Source: Atherix ibis
Taxonomy: Eukaryota; Arthropoda; Insecta; Diptera; Athericidae
Reading direction: 5' to 3'
DNA length: 64,000 nucleotides
Assembly (NCBI GenBank): GCA_958298945.1
Contig: OY282608.1
Coordinates: forward strand, 12,129,933-12,193,932
Below the pieces are notes generated by a model. That model was not told the origin of the DNA and made no database searches. It saw only the letters and a list, made by a program, of their open reading frames with translations. How positions within the stretch are numbered: the first letter of the stretch is position 1; the number at the start of each line of letters is the position of its first letter. This document shows positions 11,811 to 23,050 of this stretch, piece after piece. The translations under genes were made by a program, and so were the position numbers.

Positions 11811-12762
11811 GATTTGGTGGTTTGTTGGCTTGTTGGTTTGTTGGTTTGTTCATTTGTTGGCTTATTGGTTTGTTGGCTTGTTGGTTTGTTGGTTTGTTGG
11901 GTTGTTGGTTTGGTGGTTTGATGGTTTGTTGGCTTGTTGGTTTGTTGGTTTGTTGGTTTGTTGGCTTGTTGGTTTGTTGGTTTGTTGGTTGGTTGGTTTG
12001 TAGGTTTGTTGGCTTGTTGGCTTCTTGGTTTGTTGGTTTGTTGGTTTGTTCGTTTGTTGGTTTGTTGGTTTGTTGGTTTGTTGGCTTGTTGGTTTGTTGG
12101 TTTGTTGGTTTGTTGATTTGGTCGTTTGTTGGCTTGTTGGTTTGTTGGTTTGTTCATTTGTTGGCTTGTTGGTTTGTGGGCTTGTTGACTTTTTGGTTTG
12201 TTGGTTTGTTTGTTTGTTGGTTTGTTGGTTTGTTGGCTTGTTGGCTTGTTGGCTTTTTGGTTTGTTGGTTTGTTAGTTTGATGGTTTGTTGGTTTGTTAG
12301 TTTGTTGGCTTGTTGGTTTGTTGGTTTGTTGGTTTGTTTGTTTGTTGGTTTGTTCGTTTGTTCGTTTGTTCGTTTGTTGGTTTGTTGGTTTGTTGGTTTG
12401 TTGGCTTGTTGGTTTGTTGGTTTGTTGGTTTGTTGGTTTGTTGATTTGGTGGTTTGTTGGCTTGTTGGTTTGTTGGTTTGTTCATTTGTTGGCTTATTGG
12501 TTTGTTGGCTTGTTGGTTTGTTAGTTTGTTGGGTTGTTGGTTTGGTGGTTTGTTGGTTTGTTGGCTTGTTGGTTTGTTGGTTTGTTGGTTTGTTGGCTTG
12601 TTGGTTTGTTGGTTTGTTGGTTGGTTGGTTTGTAGGTTTGTTGGCTTGTTGGCTTCTTGGTTTGTTGGTTTGTTGGTTTGTTCGTTTGTTGGTTTGTTGG
12701 TTTGTTGGCTTGTTGGTTTGTTGGTTTGTTGGTTGGTTGGTTTGTTGGTTTGTTGGTTTGTT
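11811..12762 (+). repeat. 952-bp higher-order unit, copy 1
   Basis: This unit runs from a TTGATTTGGTGG string through a GGTTTGTAGG monomer near 12,000, GGCTTCTTGG near 12,021, a TTGATTTGGTCG variant near 12,115 and GTGGGCTTGTTGAC near 12,177. The same order repeats 952 bp later. The duplicates differ at 12,287 (A) against 13,239 (G). The last part of this copy diverges after about 12,705. Confidence 0.82.
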
Positions 12763-13720
12763 GATTTTGTGGTTTGTTGGCTTGTTGGTTTGTTGGTTTG
12801 TTCATTTGTTGGCTTATTGGTTTGTTGGCTTGTTGGTTTGTTGGTTTGTTGGGTTGTTGGTTTGGTGGTTTGATGGTTTGTTGGCTTGTTGGTTTGTTGG
12901 TTTGTTGGTTTGTTGGCTTGTTGGTTTGTTGGTTTGTTGGTTGGTTGGTTTGTAGGTTTGTTGGCTTGTTGGCTTCTTGGTTTGTTGGTTTGTTGGTTTG
13001 TTCGTTTGTTGGTTTGTTGGTTTGTTGGTTTGTTGGCTTGTTGGTTTGTTGGTTTGTTGGTTTGTTGATTTGGTCGTTTGTTGGCTTGTTGGTTTGTTGG
13101 TTTGTTCATTTGTTGGCTTGTTGGTTTGTGGGCTTGTTGACTTTTTGGTTTGTTGGTTTGTTTGTTTGTTGGTTTGTTGGTTTGTTGGCTTGTTGGCTTG
13201 TTGGCTTTTTGGTTTGTTGGTTTGTTAGTTTGGTGGTTTGTTGGTTTGTTAGTTTGTTGGCTTGTTGGTTTGTTGGTTTGTTGGTTTGTTTGTTTGTTGG
13301 TTTGTTCGTTTGTTCGTTTGTTCGTTTGTTGGTTTGTTGGTTTGTTGGTTTGTTGGTTTGTTGGCTTGTTGGTTTGTTGGTTTGTTGGTTTGTTGGTTTG
13401 TTGATTTGGTGGTTTGTTGGCTTGTTGGTTTGTTGGTTTGTTCATTTGTTGGCTTATTGGTTTGTTGGCTTGTTGGTTTGTTAGTTTGTTGGGTTGTTGG
13501 TTTGGTGGTTTGTTGGTTTGTTGGCTTGTTGGTTTGTTGGTTTGTTGGTTTGTTGGCTTGTTGGTTTGTTGGTTTGTTGGTTGGTTGGTTTGTAGGTTTG
13601 TTGGCTTGTTGGCTTCTTGGTTTGTTGGTTTGTTGGTTTGTTCGTTTGTTGGTTTGTTGGTTTGTTGGTTTGTTGGCTTGTTGGTTTGTTGGTTTGTTGG
13701 TTTGTTGATTTGGTCGTTTG
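12763..13720 (+). repeat. 952-bp higher-order unit, copy 2
   Basis: This is the tandem copy of 11,811-12,762, starting in a changed TTGATTTTGTGG string. The displacement is 952 bp, rising to 960 after one extra monomer is gained near 13,340. It includes the unusual GTGGGCTTGTTGAC string of copy 1. Part of it (13,262 onward) is also the left half of the 1,328-bp pair, so the two duplications are nested or overlapping. Confidence 0.8.
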
Positions 13721-15180
13721 TTGGCTTGTTGGTTTGTTGGTTTGTTCATTTGTTGGCTTGTTGGTTTGTTGGCTTGTTGACTTTTTGGTTTGTTGGTTTG
13801 TTGGTTTGTTGGGTTGTTGGTTTGTTGGCTTATTGGTGTGTTGGTTTCTTGGTTTGTTTGTTTGTTGGTTTGTTCGTTTGTTGGCTTGTTGGTTTGTTGG
13901 TTTGTTCGTTTGTTGGCTTGTTGGCTTGTTGGTTTGTTGGTTTGTTGGTTTGCTGGTTTGTTGGTTTGGTGGTTTGTTGGTTTGTTGGCTTGTTGGCTTG
14001 TTGGTTTGTTGGTTTGTTGGTTTGTTGGGTTGTTGGTTTGTTGGCTTATTGGTGTGTTGGTTTGTTGGTTTGTTTGTTTGTTGGTTTGTTCGTTTGTTGG
14101 CTTGTTGGTTTGTTGGTTTGTTGGTCTGTTCGTTTCTTGGTTTGTTGGTTTGTTCGCTTGTTGGTTTGTTGGTTTTTTGGTTTATTGGCTTGTTGGTTTG
14201 TTGGCTTGCTGGCTTGGTGGTTTGTTGGTTTGTTCGTTTGTTTGCTTGTTGGCTTCTTGGTTTGTTGGTTTGTTGGTTTGTTCGTTTGTTGGTTTGTTGG
14301 TTTGTTGGTTTGTTGGTTTGTTGGTTTGTTCGTTTGTTGGTTTGTTGGTTTGTTCGTTTGTTGGTTTGTTGGTTTGTTGGTTTGTTGGCTTGTTGGTTTG
14401 TTTGTTTGTTGGTTTGTTGGCTTGTTGGTTTGTTGGTTTGTTGGTTTGTTGGTTTGTTGGTTTGTTGGTCTGTTCGTTTCTTGGTTTGTTGGTTTCTTCG
14501 CTTGTTGGTTTGTTGGTTTTTTGGTTTGTTGGCTTGTTGGTTTGTTGGTTTGTTAGTTTGGTGGTTTGTTGGATTGTTAGTTTGTTGGCTTGTTGGTTTG
14601 TTGGTTTGTTGGTATGTTTGTTTGTTGGTTTGTTCGTTTGTTCGTTTGTTGGTTTGTTGGTTTGTTGGTTTGTTGGCTTGTTGGTTTGTTGGTTTGTTGG
14701 TTTGTTGGTTTGTTGATTTGGTGGTTTGTTGGCTTGTTGGTTTGTTGGTTTGTTCATTTGTTGGCTTATTGGTTTGTTGGCTTGTTGACTTGTTGGTTTG
14801 TTGGTTTGTTGGTTTGTTGGGTTGTTGGTTTGGTGGTTTGTTGGTTTGTTGGCTTGTTGGTTTGTTGGTTTGTTGGTTTGTTGGCTTGTTGGTTTGTTGG
14901 TTTGTTGGTTGGTTGGTTTGTAGGTTTGTTGGCTTGTTGGCTTCTTGGTTTGTTGGTTTGTTGGTTTGTTCGTTTGTTGGTTTGTTGGTTTGTTGGTTTG
15001 TTGGCTTGTTGGTTTGTTGGTTTGTTGGTTTGTTGATTTGGTCGTTTGTTGGCTTGTTGGTTTGTTGGTTTGTTCATTTGTTGGCTTGATGGTTTGTTGG
15101 CTTGTTGACTTTTTGGTTTGTTGGTTTGTTGGTTTGTTGGGTTGTTGGTTTGTTGGCTTATTGGTGTGTTGGTTTGTTGG
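13262..15180 (+). repeat. 1,328-bp duplication (13.26-14.59 kb repeated from 14.59 kb)
   Basis: Sequence from about 13,262 recurs 1,328 bp later, from about 14,590. Matching points include 13,617 with 14,945 and 13,790 with 15,118. The displacement becomes 1,320 near 14,121/15,441 through loss of one monomer. The second copy runs on beyond 15,180 and becomes the beginning of the 2,795-bp unit. The 952-bp, 1,328-bp and 2,795-bp events therefore overlap and must have happened in sequence. Confidence 0.8.
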
Positions 15181-17975
15181 TTTGTTTGTTTGTTGGTTTG
15201 TTCGTTTGTTGGCTTGTTGGTTTGTTGGTTTGTTCGTTTGTTGGCTTGTTGGCTTGTTGGTTTGTTGGTTTGTTGGTTTGTTGGTTTGTTGGTTTGGTGG
15301 TTTGTTGGTTTGTTGGCTTGTTGGCTTGTTGGTTTGTTGGTTTGTTGGGTTGTTGGTTTGTTGGCTTATTGGTGTGTTGGTTTGTTGGTTTGTTTGTTTG
15401 TTGGTTTGTTCGTTTGTTGGCTTGTTGGTTTGTTGGTTTGTTGGTCTGTTCGTTTCTTGGTTTGTTGGTTTGTTCGCTTGTTGGTTTGTTGGTTTTTTGG
15501 TTTGTTGGCTTGTTGGTTTGTTGGCTTGCTGGCTTGGTGGTTTGTTGGTTTGTTCGTTTGTTGGCTTGTTGGCTTCTTGGTTTGTTGGTTTGTTGGTTTG
15601 TTCGTTTGTTGGTTTGTTGGTTTGTTGGTTTGTTGGTTTGTTGGTTTGTTGGTTTGTTGGTTTGTTCGTTTGTTGGTTTGTTGGTTTGTTCGTTTGTTGG
15701 TTTGTTGGTTTGTTGGTTTGTTGGCTTGTTGGTTTGTTTGTTTGTTGGTTTGTTGGCTTGTTGGTTTGTTGGTTTGTTGGTTTGTTGGTTTGTTGGTTTG
15801 TTGGTCTGTTCGTTTCTTGGTTTGTTGGTTTCTTCGCTTGTTGGTTTGTTGGTTTTTTGGTTTGTTGGCTTGTTGGTTTGTTGGCTTGTTGGCTTGGTCG
15901 TTTGTTGGTTTGTTCGTTTGTTGGCTTGTTGGCTTCTTGGTTTGTTGGTTTGTTGGTTTGTTCGTTTGTTGGTTTGTTGGTTTGTTGGTTTGTTAGTTTG
16001 TTGGTTTGTTCGTTTGTTGGTTTGTTGGTTTGTTCGTTTGTTGGTTTGTTGGTTTGTTGGCTTGTTGGCTTGTTGGTTTTTTGGTTTGTTGGCTTGTTGG
16101 TTTGTTGGTTTGTTGGCTTGTTGGTTTGTTGGCCTGTTGGTTTGTTCGTTTGTTGGTTTGTTTGTTTGTTGGTTTGTTGGTTTGTTCGTTTGTTGGTTTG
16201 TTGGTTTTTTGGTTTGTTGGCTTGTTGGTTTGTTCGTTTGTTCACTTGTTGGTTTGTTGGTTGGTTGGTTTGTTGGTTTGTTGGCTTGTTGGCTTGCTGG
16301 CTTTTTGGTTTGTTGGTTTGTTAGTTTGGTGGTTTGTTGGTTTGTTAGTTTGTTGGCTTGTTGGTTTGTTGGTTTGTTGGTTTGTTTGTTTGTTGGTTTG
16401 TTCGTTTGTTCGTTTGTTGGTTTGTTGGTTTGTTGGTTTGTTGGCTTGTTGGTTTGTTGGCTTGTTGGTTTGTTGGTTTGTTCATTTGTTGGCTTATTGG
16501 TTTGTTGGCTTGTTGACTTGTTGGTTTGTTGGTTTGTTGGTTTGTTGGGTTGTTGGTTTGGTGGTTTGTTGGTTTGTTGGCTTGTTGGTTTGTTGGTTTG
16601 TTGGTTTGTTGGCTTGTTGGTTTGTTGGTTTGTTGGTTGGTTGGTTTGTAGGTTTGTTGGGTTGTTGGCTTGTTGGCTTTTTGGTTTATTGGTTTGTTAG
16701 TTTGGTGGTTTGTTGGTTTGTTAGTTTGTTGGCTTGTTGGTTTGTTGGTTTGTTGGTTTGTTTGTTTGTTGGTTTGTTCGTTTGTTCGTTTGTTGGTTTG
16801 TTTGTTTGTTCGTTTGTTGGCTTGTTGGCTTGTTGGTTTGTTGGTTTGTTGGTTTGTTGGTTTGTTGGTTTGGTGGTTTGTTGGTTTGTTGGCTTGTTGG
16901 TTTGTTGGTTTGTTGGTTGGTTGGTTTGTAGGTTTGTTGGGTTGTCAGCTTGTTGGCTTTTTGGTTTATTGGTTTGTTAGTTTGGTGGTTTGTTGGTTTG
17001 TTAGTTTGTTGGCTTGTTGGTTTGTTGGTTTGTTGGTTTGTTTGTTTGTTGGTTTGTTCGTTTGTTCGTTTGTTGGTTTGTTGGTTTGTTGGTTTGTTGG
17101 CTTGTTGGTTTGTTGGTTTGGTGGTTTGTTGATTTGGTGGTTTGTTGGCTTGTTGGTTTGTTGGTTTGTTCATTTGTTGGCTTGTTGGTTTGTTGGCTTG
17201 TTGGCTTGTTGGTTTGTTGGTTTGTTGGTTTGTTGGGTTGTTGGTTTGTTGGCTTATTGGTGTGTTGGTTTGGTGGTTTGTTTGTTTGTTTGTTGGTTTG
17301 TTCGTTTGTTGGCTTGTTGGTTTGTTGGTTTGTTGGTCTGTTCGTTTCTTGGTTTTTTGGTTTGTTCGCTTGTTTGTTTGCTGGTTTTTGGTTTTTTGGC
17401 TTGTTGGTTTGTTGGCTTGCTGGCTTGGTGGTTTGTTGGTTTGTTCGTTCGTTGGCTTGTTGGCTTCTTGGTTTGTTGGTTTGTTGGTTTGTTCGTTTGT
17501 TGGTTTGTTGGTTGGTTGGTTCGTTGGTTTGTTGGTTTGTTCGTTTGTTGGTTTGTTGGTTTGTTCGTTTGTTGGTTTGTTGGTTTGTTGGTTTGTTGGC
17601 TTGTTGGTTTGTTTGTTTGTTGGTTTGTTGGCTTGTTGGTTTGTTGGTTTGTTTGTTTGTTGGTTTGTTGGTTTGTTGGTCTGCTCGTTTGTTGGTTTGT
17701 TGGTTGGTTCGCTCGTTGGTTTGTTGGCTTTTTGGTTTGTTGGCTTGTTGTTTTGTTGGCTTATTTGCTTGTTGGTTTGTTCGTTTGTTGGCTTGTTGGT
17801 TTGTTGGTTTGTTGGTTTGTTGGTTTTTTGGTTTGTTGGTTTGTTGGTTTGTTGGCTTGTTGGTTTGTTGGTTTGTTGGTTGGTTGGTTTGTTGGTTTGT
17901 TGGTTTGTTGGCTTGTTGGCTTGTTGGCTTTTTGGTTTGTTGGTTTGTTAGTTTGGTGGTTTGTTGGTTTGTTAG
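15181..17975 (+). repeat. 2,795-bp higher-order unit, copy 1
   Basis: This unit is followed immediately by a near-identical copy 2,795 bp downstream. Matched points include 15,996/18,791, 16,245/19,040, 16,734/19,529 and 17,014/19,809. It contains a distinctive GGTTTTTGG 7-bp monomer near 17,385 and a GTTGTCAGCTTG string near 16,940, both repeated in copy 2. The left limit is at 15,180/17,975, where G in one copy is A in the other and similarity ends upstream. Confidence 0.88.
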
Positions 17976-20768
17976 TTTGTTTGTTTGTTGGTTTGTTCGT
18001 TTGTTGGCTTGTTGGTTTGTTGGTTTGTTCGTTTGTTGGCTTGTTGGCTTGTTGGTTTGTTGGTTTGTTGGTTTGTTGGTTTGTTGGTTTGGTGGTTTGT
18101 TGGTTTGTTGGCTTGTTGGCTTGTTGGTTTGTTGGTTTGTTGGGTTGTTGGTTTGTTGGCTTATTGGTGTGTTGGTTTGTTGGTTTGTTTGTTTGTTGGT
18201 TTGTTCGTTTGTTGGCTTGTTGGTTTGTTGGTTTGTTGGTCTGTTCGTTTCTTGGTTTGTTGGTTTGTTCGCTTGTTGGTTTGTTGGTTTTTTGGTTTGT
18301 TGGCTTGTTGGTTTGTTGGCTTGCTGGCTTGGTGGTTTGTTGGTTTGTTCGTTTGTTGGCTTGTTGGCTTCTTGGTTTGTTGGTTTGTTGGTTTGTTCGT
18401 TTGTTGGTTTGTTGGTTTGTTGGTTTGTTGGTTTGTTGGTTTGTTGGTTTGTTGGTTTGTTCGTTTGTTGGTTTGTTGGTTTGTTCGTTTGTTGGTTTGT
18501 TGGTTTGTTGGTTTGTTGGCTTGTTGGTTTGTTTGTTTGTTGGTTTGTTGGCTTGTTGGTTTGTTGGTTTGTTGGTTTGTTGGTTTGTTGGTTTGTTGGT
18601 CTGTTCGTTTCTTGGTTTGTTGGTTTCTTCGCTTGTTGGTTTGTTGGTTTTTTGGTTTGTTGGCTTGTTGGTTTGTTGGCTTGTTGGCTTGGTCGTTTGT
18701 TGGTTTGTTCGTTTGTTGGCTTGTTGGCTTCTTGGTTTGTTGGTTTGTTGGTTTGTTCGTTTGTTGGTTTGTTGGTTTGTTGGTTTGTTAGTTTGTTGGT
18801 TTGTTCGTTTGTTGGTTTGTTGGTTTGTTCGTTTGTTGGTTTGTTGGTTTGTTGGCTTGTTGGCTTGTTGGTTTTTTGGTTTGTTGGCTTGTTGGTTTGT
18901 TGGTTTGTTGGCTTGTTGGTTTGTTGGCCTGTTGGTTTGTTCGTTTGTTGGTTTGTTTGTTTGTTGGTTTGTTGGTTTGTTCGTTTGTTGGTTTGTTGGT
19001 TTTTTGGTTTGTTGGCTTGTTGGTTTGTTCGTTTGTTCACTTGTTGGTTTGTTGGTTGGTTGGTTTGTTGGTTTGTTGGCTTGTTGGCTTGCTGGCTTTT
19101 TGGTTTGTTGGTTTGTTAGTTTGGTGGTTTGTTGGTTTGTTAGTTTGTTGGCTTGTTGGTTTGTTGGTTTGTTGGTTTGTTTGTTTGTTGGTTTGTTCGT
19201 TTGTTCGTTTGTTGGTTTGTTGGTTTGTTGGTTTGTTGGCTTGTTGGTTTGTTGGCTTGTTGGTTTGTTGGTTTGTTCATTTGTTGGCTTATTGGTTTGT
19301 TGGCTTGTTGACTTGTTGGTTTGTTGGTTTGTTGGTTTGTTGGGTTGTTGGTTTGGTGGTTTGTTGGTTTGTTGGCTTGTTGGTTTGTTGGTTTGTTGGT
19401 TTGTTGGCTTGTTGGTTTGTTGGTTTGTTGGTTGGTTGGTTTGTAGGTTTGTTGGGTTGTTGGCTTGTTGGCTTTTTGGTTTATTGGTTTGTTAGTTTGG
19501 TGGTTTGTTGGTTTGTTAGTTTGTTGGCTTGTTGGTTTGTTGGTTTGTTGGTTTGTTTGTTTGTTGGTTTGTTCGTTTGTTCGTTTGTTGGTTTGTTTGT
19601 TTGTTCGTTTGTTGGCTTGTTGGCTTGTTGGTTTGTTGGTTTGTTGGTTTGTTGGTTTGTTGGTTTGGTGGTTTGTTGGTTTGTTGGCTTGTTGGTTTGT
19701 TGGTTTGTTGGTTGGTTGGTTTGTAGGTTTGTTGGGTTGTCAGCTTGTTGGCTTTTTGGTTTATTGGTTTGTTAGTTTGGTGGTTTGTTGGTTTGTTAGT
19801 TTGTTGGCTTGTTGGTTTGTTGGTTTGTTGGTTTGTTTGTTTGTTGGTTTGTTCGTTTGTTCGTTTGTTGGTTTGTTGGTTTGTTGGTTTGTTGGCTTGT
19901 TGGTTTGTTGGTTTGGTGGTTTGTTGATTTGGTGGTTTGTTGGCTTGTTGGTTTGTTGGTTTGTTCATTTGTTGGCTTGTTGGTTTGTTGGCTTGTTGGC
20001 TTGTTGGTTTGTTGGTTTGTTGGTTTGTTGGGTTGTTGGTTTGTTGGCTTATTGGTGTGTTGGTTTGGTGGTTTGTTTGTTTGTTTGTTGGTTTGTTCGT
20101 TTGTTGGCTTGTTGGTTTGTTGGTTTGTTGGTCTGTTCGTTTCTTGGTTTTTTGGTTTGTTCGCTTGTTTGTTTGCTGGTTTTTGGTTTTTTGGCTTGTT
20201 GGTTTGTTGGCTTGCTGGCTTGGTGGTTTGTTGGTTTGTTCGTTCGTTGGCTTGTTGGCTTCTTGGTTTGTTGGTTTGTTGGTTTGTTCGTTTGTTGGTT
20301 TGTTGGTTGGTTGGTTCGTTGGTTTGTTGGTTTGTTCGTTTGTTGGTTTGTTGGTTTGTTCGTTTGTTGGTTTGTTGGTTTGTTGGTTTGTTGGCTTGTT
20401 GGTTTGTTTGTTTGTTGGTTTGTTGGCTTGTTGGTTTGTTGGTTTGTTTGTTTGTTGGTTTGTTGGTTTGTTGGTCTGCTCGTTTGTTGGTTTGTTGGTT
20501 GGTTCGCTCGTTGGTTTGTTGGCTTTTTGGTTTGTTGGCTTGTTGTTTTGTTGGCTTATTTGCTTGTTGGTTTGTTCGTTTGTTGGCTTGTTGGTTTGTT
20601 GGTTTGTTGGTTTGTTGGTTTTTTGGTTTGTTGGTTTGTTGGTTTGTTGGCTTGTTGGTTTGTTGGTTTGTTGGTTGGTTGGTTTGTTGGTTTGTTGGCT
20701 TGTTGGCTTGTTGGCTTTTTGGTTTGTTGGTTTGTTAGTTTGGTGGTTTGTTGGTTTGTTAGTTTGTT
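17976..20768 (+). repeat. 2,795-bp higher-order unit, copy 2
   Basis: This is the direct tandem repeat of 15,181-17,975 and looks identical over most of its length, including translated variant order across several hundred bases. One monomer is lost near the right end, so the displacement falls to 2,787. Similarity ends at about 20,768: copy 1 continues TGTTTG where copy 2 continues GGCTTG. Near-identity over 2.8 kb of satellite implies a very recent event or active homogenisation. Confidence 0.88.
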
Positions 20769-23050
20769 GGCTTGTTGGTTTGTTGGTTTGTTGGTTTGTT
20801 TGTTTGTTGGTTTGTTCGTTTGTTCGTTTGTTGGTTTGTTGGTTTGTTGGCTTGTTGGTTTGTTGGTTTGTTGGTTTGTTGATTTGGTGGTTTGTTGGCT
20901 TGTTGGTTTGTTGGTTTATTCATTTGTTGGCTTGTTGGTTTGTTGGCTTGTTGACTTGTTGGTTTGTTGGTTTGTTGGTTTGTTGGGTTGTTGGTTTGTT
21001 GGCTTATTGGTGTGTTGGTTTGTTGGTTTGTTTGTTTGTTGGTTTGTTCGTTTGTTGGCTTGTTGGTTTGTTGGTTTGTTCGTTTGTTGGCTTGTTGGCT
21101 TGTTGGTTTGTTGGTTTGTTGGTTTGTTGGTTTGTTGGTTTGTTGGTTTGTTGGTTTGTTGGTTTGGTGGTTTGTTGGTTTGTTGGCTTGTTGGTTTGTT
21201 GGTTTGTTGGTTGGTTGGTTTGTAGGTTTGTTGGGTTGTTGGCTTGTTGGCTGTTTGGTTTGTTGGTTTGTTAGTTTGGTGGTTTGTTGGTTTGTTAGTT
21301 TGTTGGCTTGTTGGTTTGTTGGTTTGTTGGTTTGTTTGTTTGTTGGTTTGTTCGTTTGTTCGTTTGTTCGTTTGTTGGTTTGTTGGTTTGTTGGTTTGTT
21401 GGCTTGTTGGTTTGTTGGTTTGTTGGTTTGTTGATTTGGTGGTTTGTTGGCTTGTTGGTTTGTTGGTTTGTTCATTTGTTGGCTTGTTGGTTTGTTGGCT
21501 TGTTGGCTTGTTGGTTTGTTGGTTTGTTGGTTTGTTGGTTTGTTGGGTTGTTGGTTTGTTGGCTTATTGGTGTGTTGGTTTGTTGGTTTGTTTGTTTGTT
21601 GGTTTGTTCGTTTGTTGGCTTGTTGGTTTGTTGGTTTGTTGGTCTGTTCGTTTCTTGGTTTGTTGGTTTGTTCGCTTGTTGGTTTGTTGGTTTTTTGGTT
21701 TGTTGGCTTGTTGGTTTGTTGGCTTGCTGGCTTGGTGGTTTGTTGGTTTGTTCGTTTGTTGGCTTGTTGGCTTCTTGGTTTGTTGGTTTGTTCGTTTGTT
21801 GGTTTGTTGGTTTGTTGGTTTGTTAGTTTGTTGTTTTGCTCGTTTGGTGGTTTGTTGGTTTGTTCGTTTGTTGGTTTGTTGGTTTGTTGGTTTGTCTTGT
21901 TGGCTTGTTGGTTTTTTGGTTTGTTGGCTTGTTGGTTTGTTGGTTTGTTGGCTTGTTGGTTTGTTGGTTTGTTGGTTTGTTCGTTTGTTCGCTTGTCGGT
22001 TTGTTGGCTTGTTGGTTTGTTGGTTTGTTGGGTTGTTGGTTTGTTCGTTTGTTGGTTTGTTTTTTTGTTGGTTTGTTGGTTTGTTGGTTTGTTGGTTTGT
22101 TGGTCTGCTCGTTTGTTGGTTTGTTGGTTTGTTCGCTCGTTGGTTTGTTGGTTTTTTGGTTTGTTGGCTTGTTGTTTTGTTGGCTTGTTTGCTTGTTGGT
22201 TTGTTGGTTTGTTCGTTTGTTGGCTTGTTGGCTTGTTGGTTTGTTGGTTTGTTGGTTTGTTGGTTTGTTGGTTTGTTGGTTTGTTGGCTTGTTGGTTTGT
22301 TGGTTTGTTGGTTGGCTGGTTTGTTGGTTTGTTGGCTTGTTGGCTTGTTGGCTTTTTGGTTTGTTGGTTTGTTAGTTTGGTGGTTTGTTGGTTTGTTAGT
22401 TTGTTGGCTTGTTGGTTTGTTGGTTTGTTGGTTTGTTTGTTTGTTGGTTTGTTCGTTTGTTCGTTTGTTCGTTTGTTGGTTTGTTGGTTTGTTGGTTTGT
22501 TGGTTTGTTGGCTTGTTGGTTTGTTGGTTTGTTGGTTTGTTGATTTGGTGGTTTGTTGGCTTGTTGGTTTGTTGGTTTGTTCATTTGTTGGCTTGTTGGT
22601 TTGTTGGCTTGTTGGCTTGTTGGTTTGTTGGTTTGTTGGTTTGTTGGGTTGTTGGTTTGTTGGCTTATTGGTGTGTTGGTTTGTTGGTTTGTTTGTTTGT
22701 TGGTTTGTTCGTTTGTTGGCTTGTTGGTTTGTTGGTTTGTTCGTTTGTTGGTTTGTTTGTTTGTTGGTTTGTTGGTTTGTTGTCTTGTTGGTTTGTTGGT
22801 TTGTTGGTTTGTTGGTTTGTTGGTTTGTTGGTCTGCTCGTTTGTTGGTTTGTTGGTTGGTTCGCTCGTTGGTTTGTTGGTTTTTTGGTTTGTTGGCTTGT
22901 TGTTTTGTTGGCTTGTTTGCTTGTTGGTTTGTTGGTTTGTTCGTTTGTTGGCTTGTTGGCTTGTTGGTTTGTTGGTTTGTTGGTTTGTTGGTTTGTTGGT
23001 TTGTTGGTTTGTTGGTTTGTTGGTTTGTTGGCTTGTTGGTTTGTTGGTTT
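20769..23050 (+). repeat. Zone A block between 2.8-kb copies and the third copy
   Basis: This block has typical zone A module order, with GGTTTGTAGG near 21,220, TTGATTTGGTGG near 21,431 and 22,541, and GGTCTGCTCG near 22,103. It includes a private 3-bp deletion near 21,895 (GGTTTGTCTTGTTGG, 13 bp to the next GG). Its part from about 21,830 to 22,720 recurs as 25,560-26,470 and again in the 848-bp pair. No gene is visible. Confidence 0.75.

Noticed and set aside
9097..11853. Reverse open frame of 918 codons, Asn/Lys/Pro/Thr/Gln repeat protein
   Set aside because: It comes from the stop-free reverse monomer. There is no composition change, unique domain, splice-site context or terminator, and the start is one of many identical ATG strings.
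15181..20768. Assembly artefact as the sole explanation for near-identical copies
   Set aside because: It cannot be excluded for any one pair, but copies elsewhere differ by substitutions and monomer counts, so duplication is certainly a real process in this array. Read evidence is needed for the most identical pairs.
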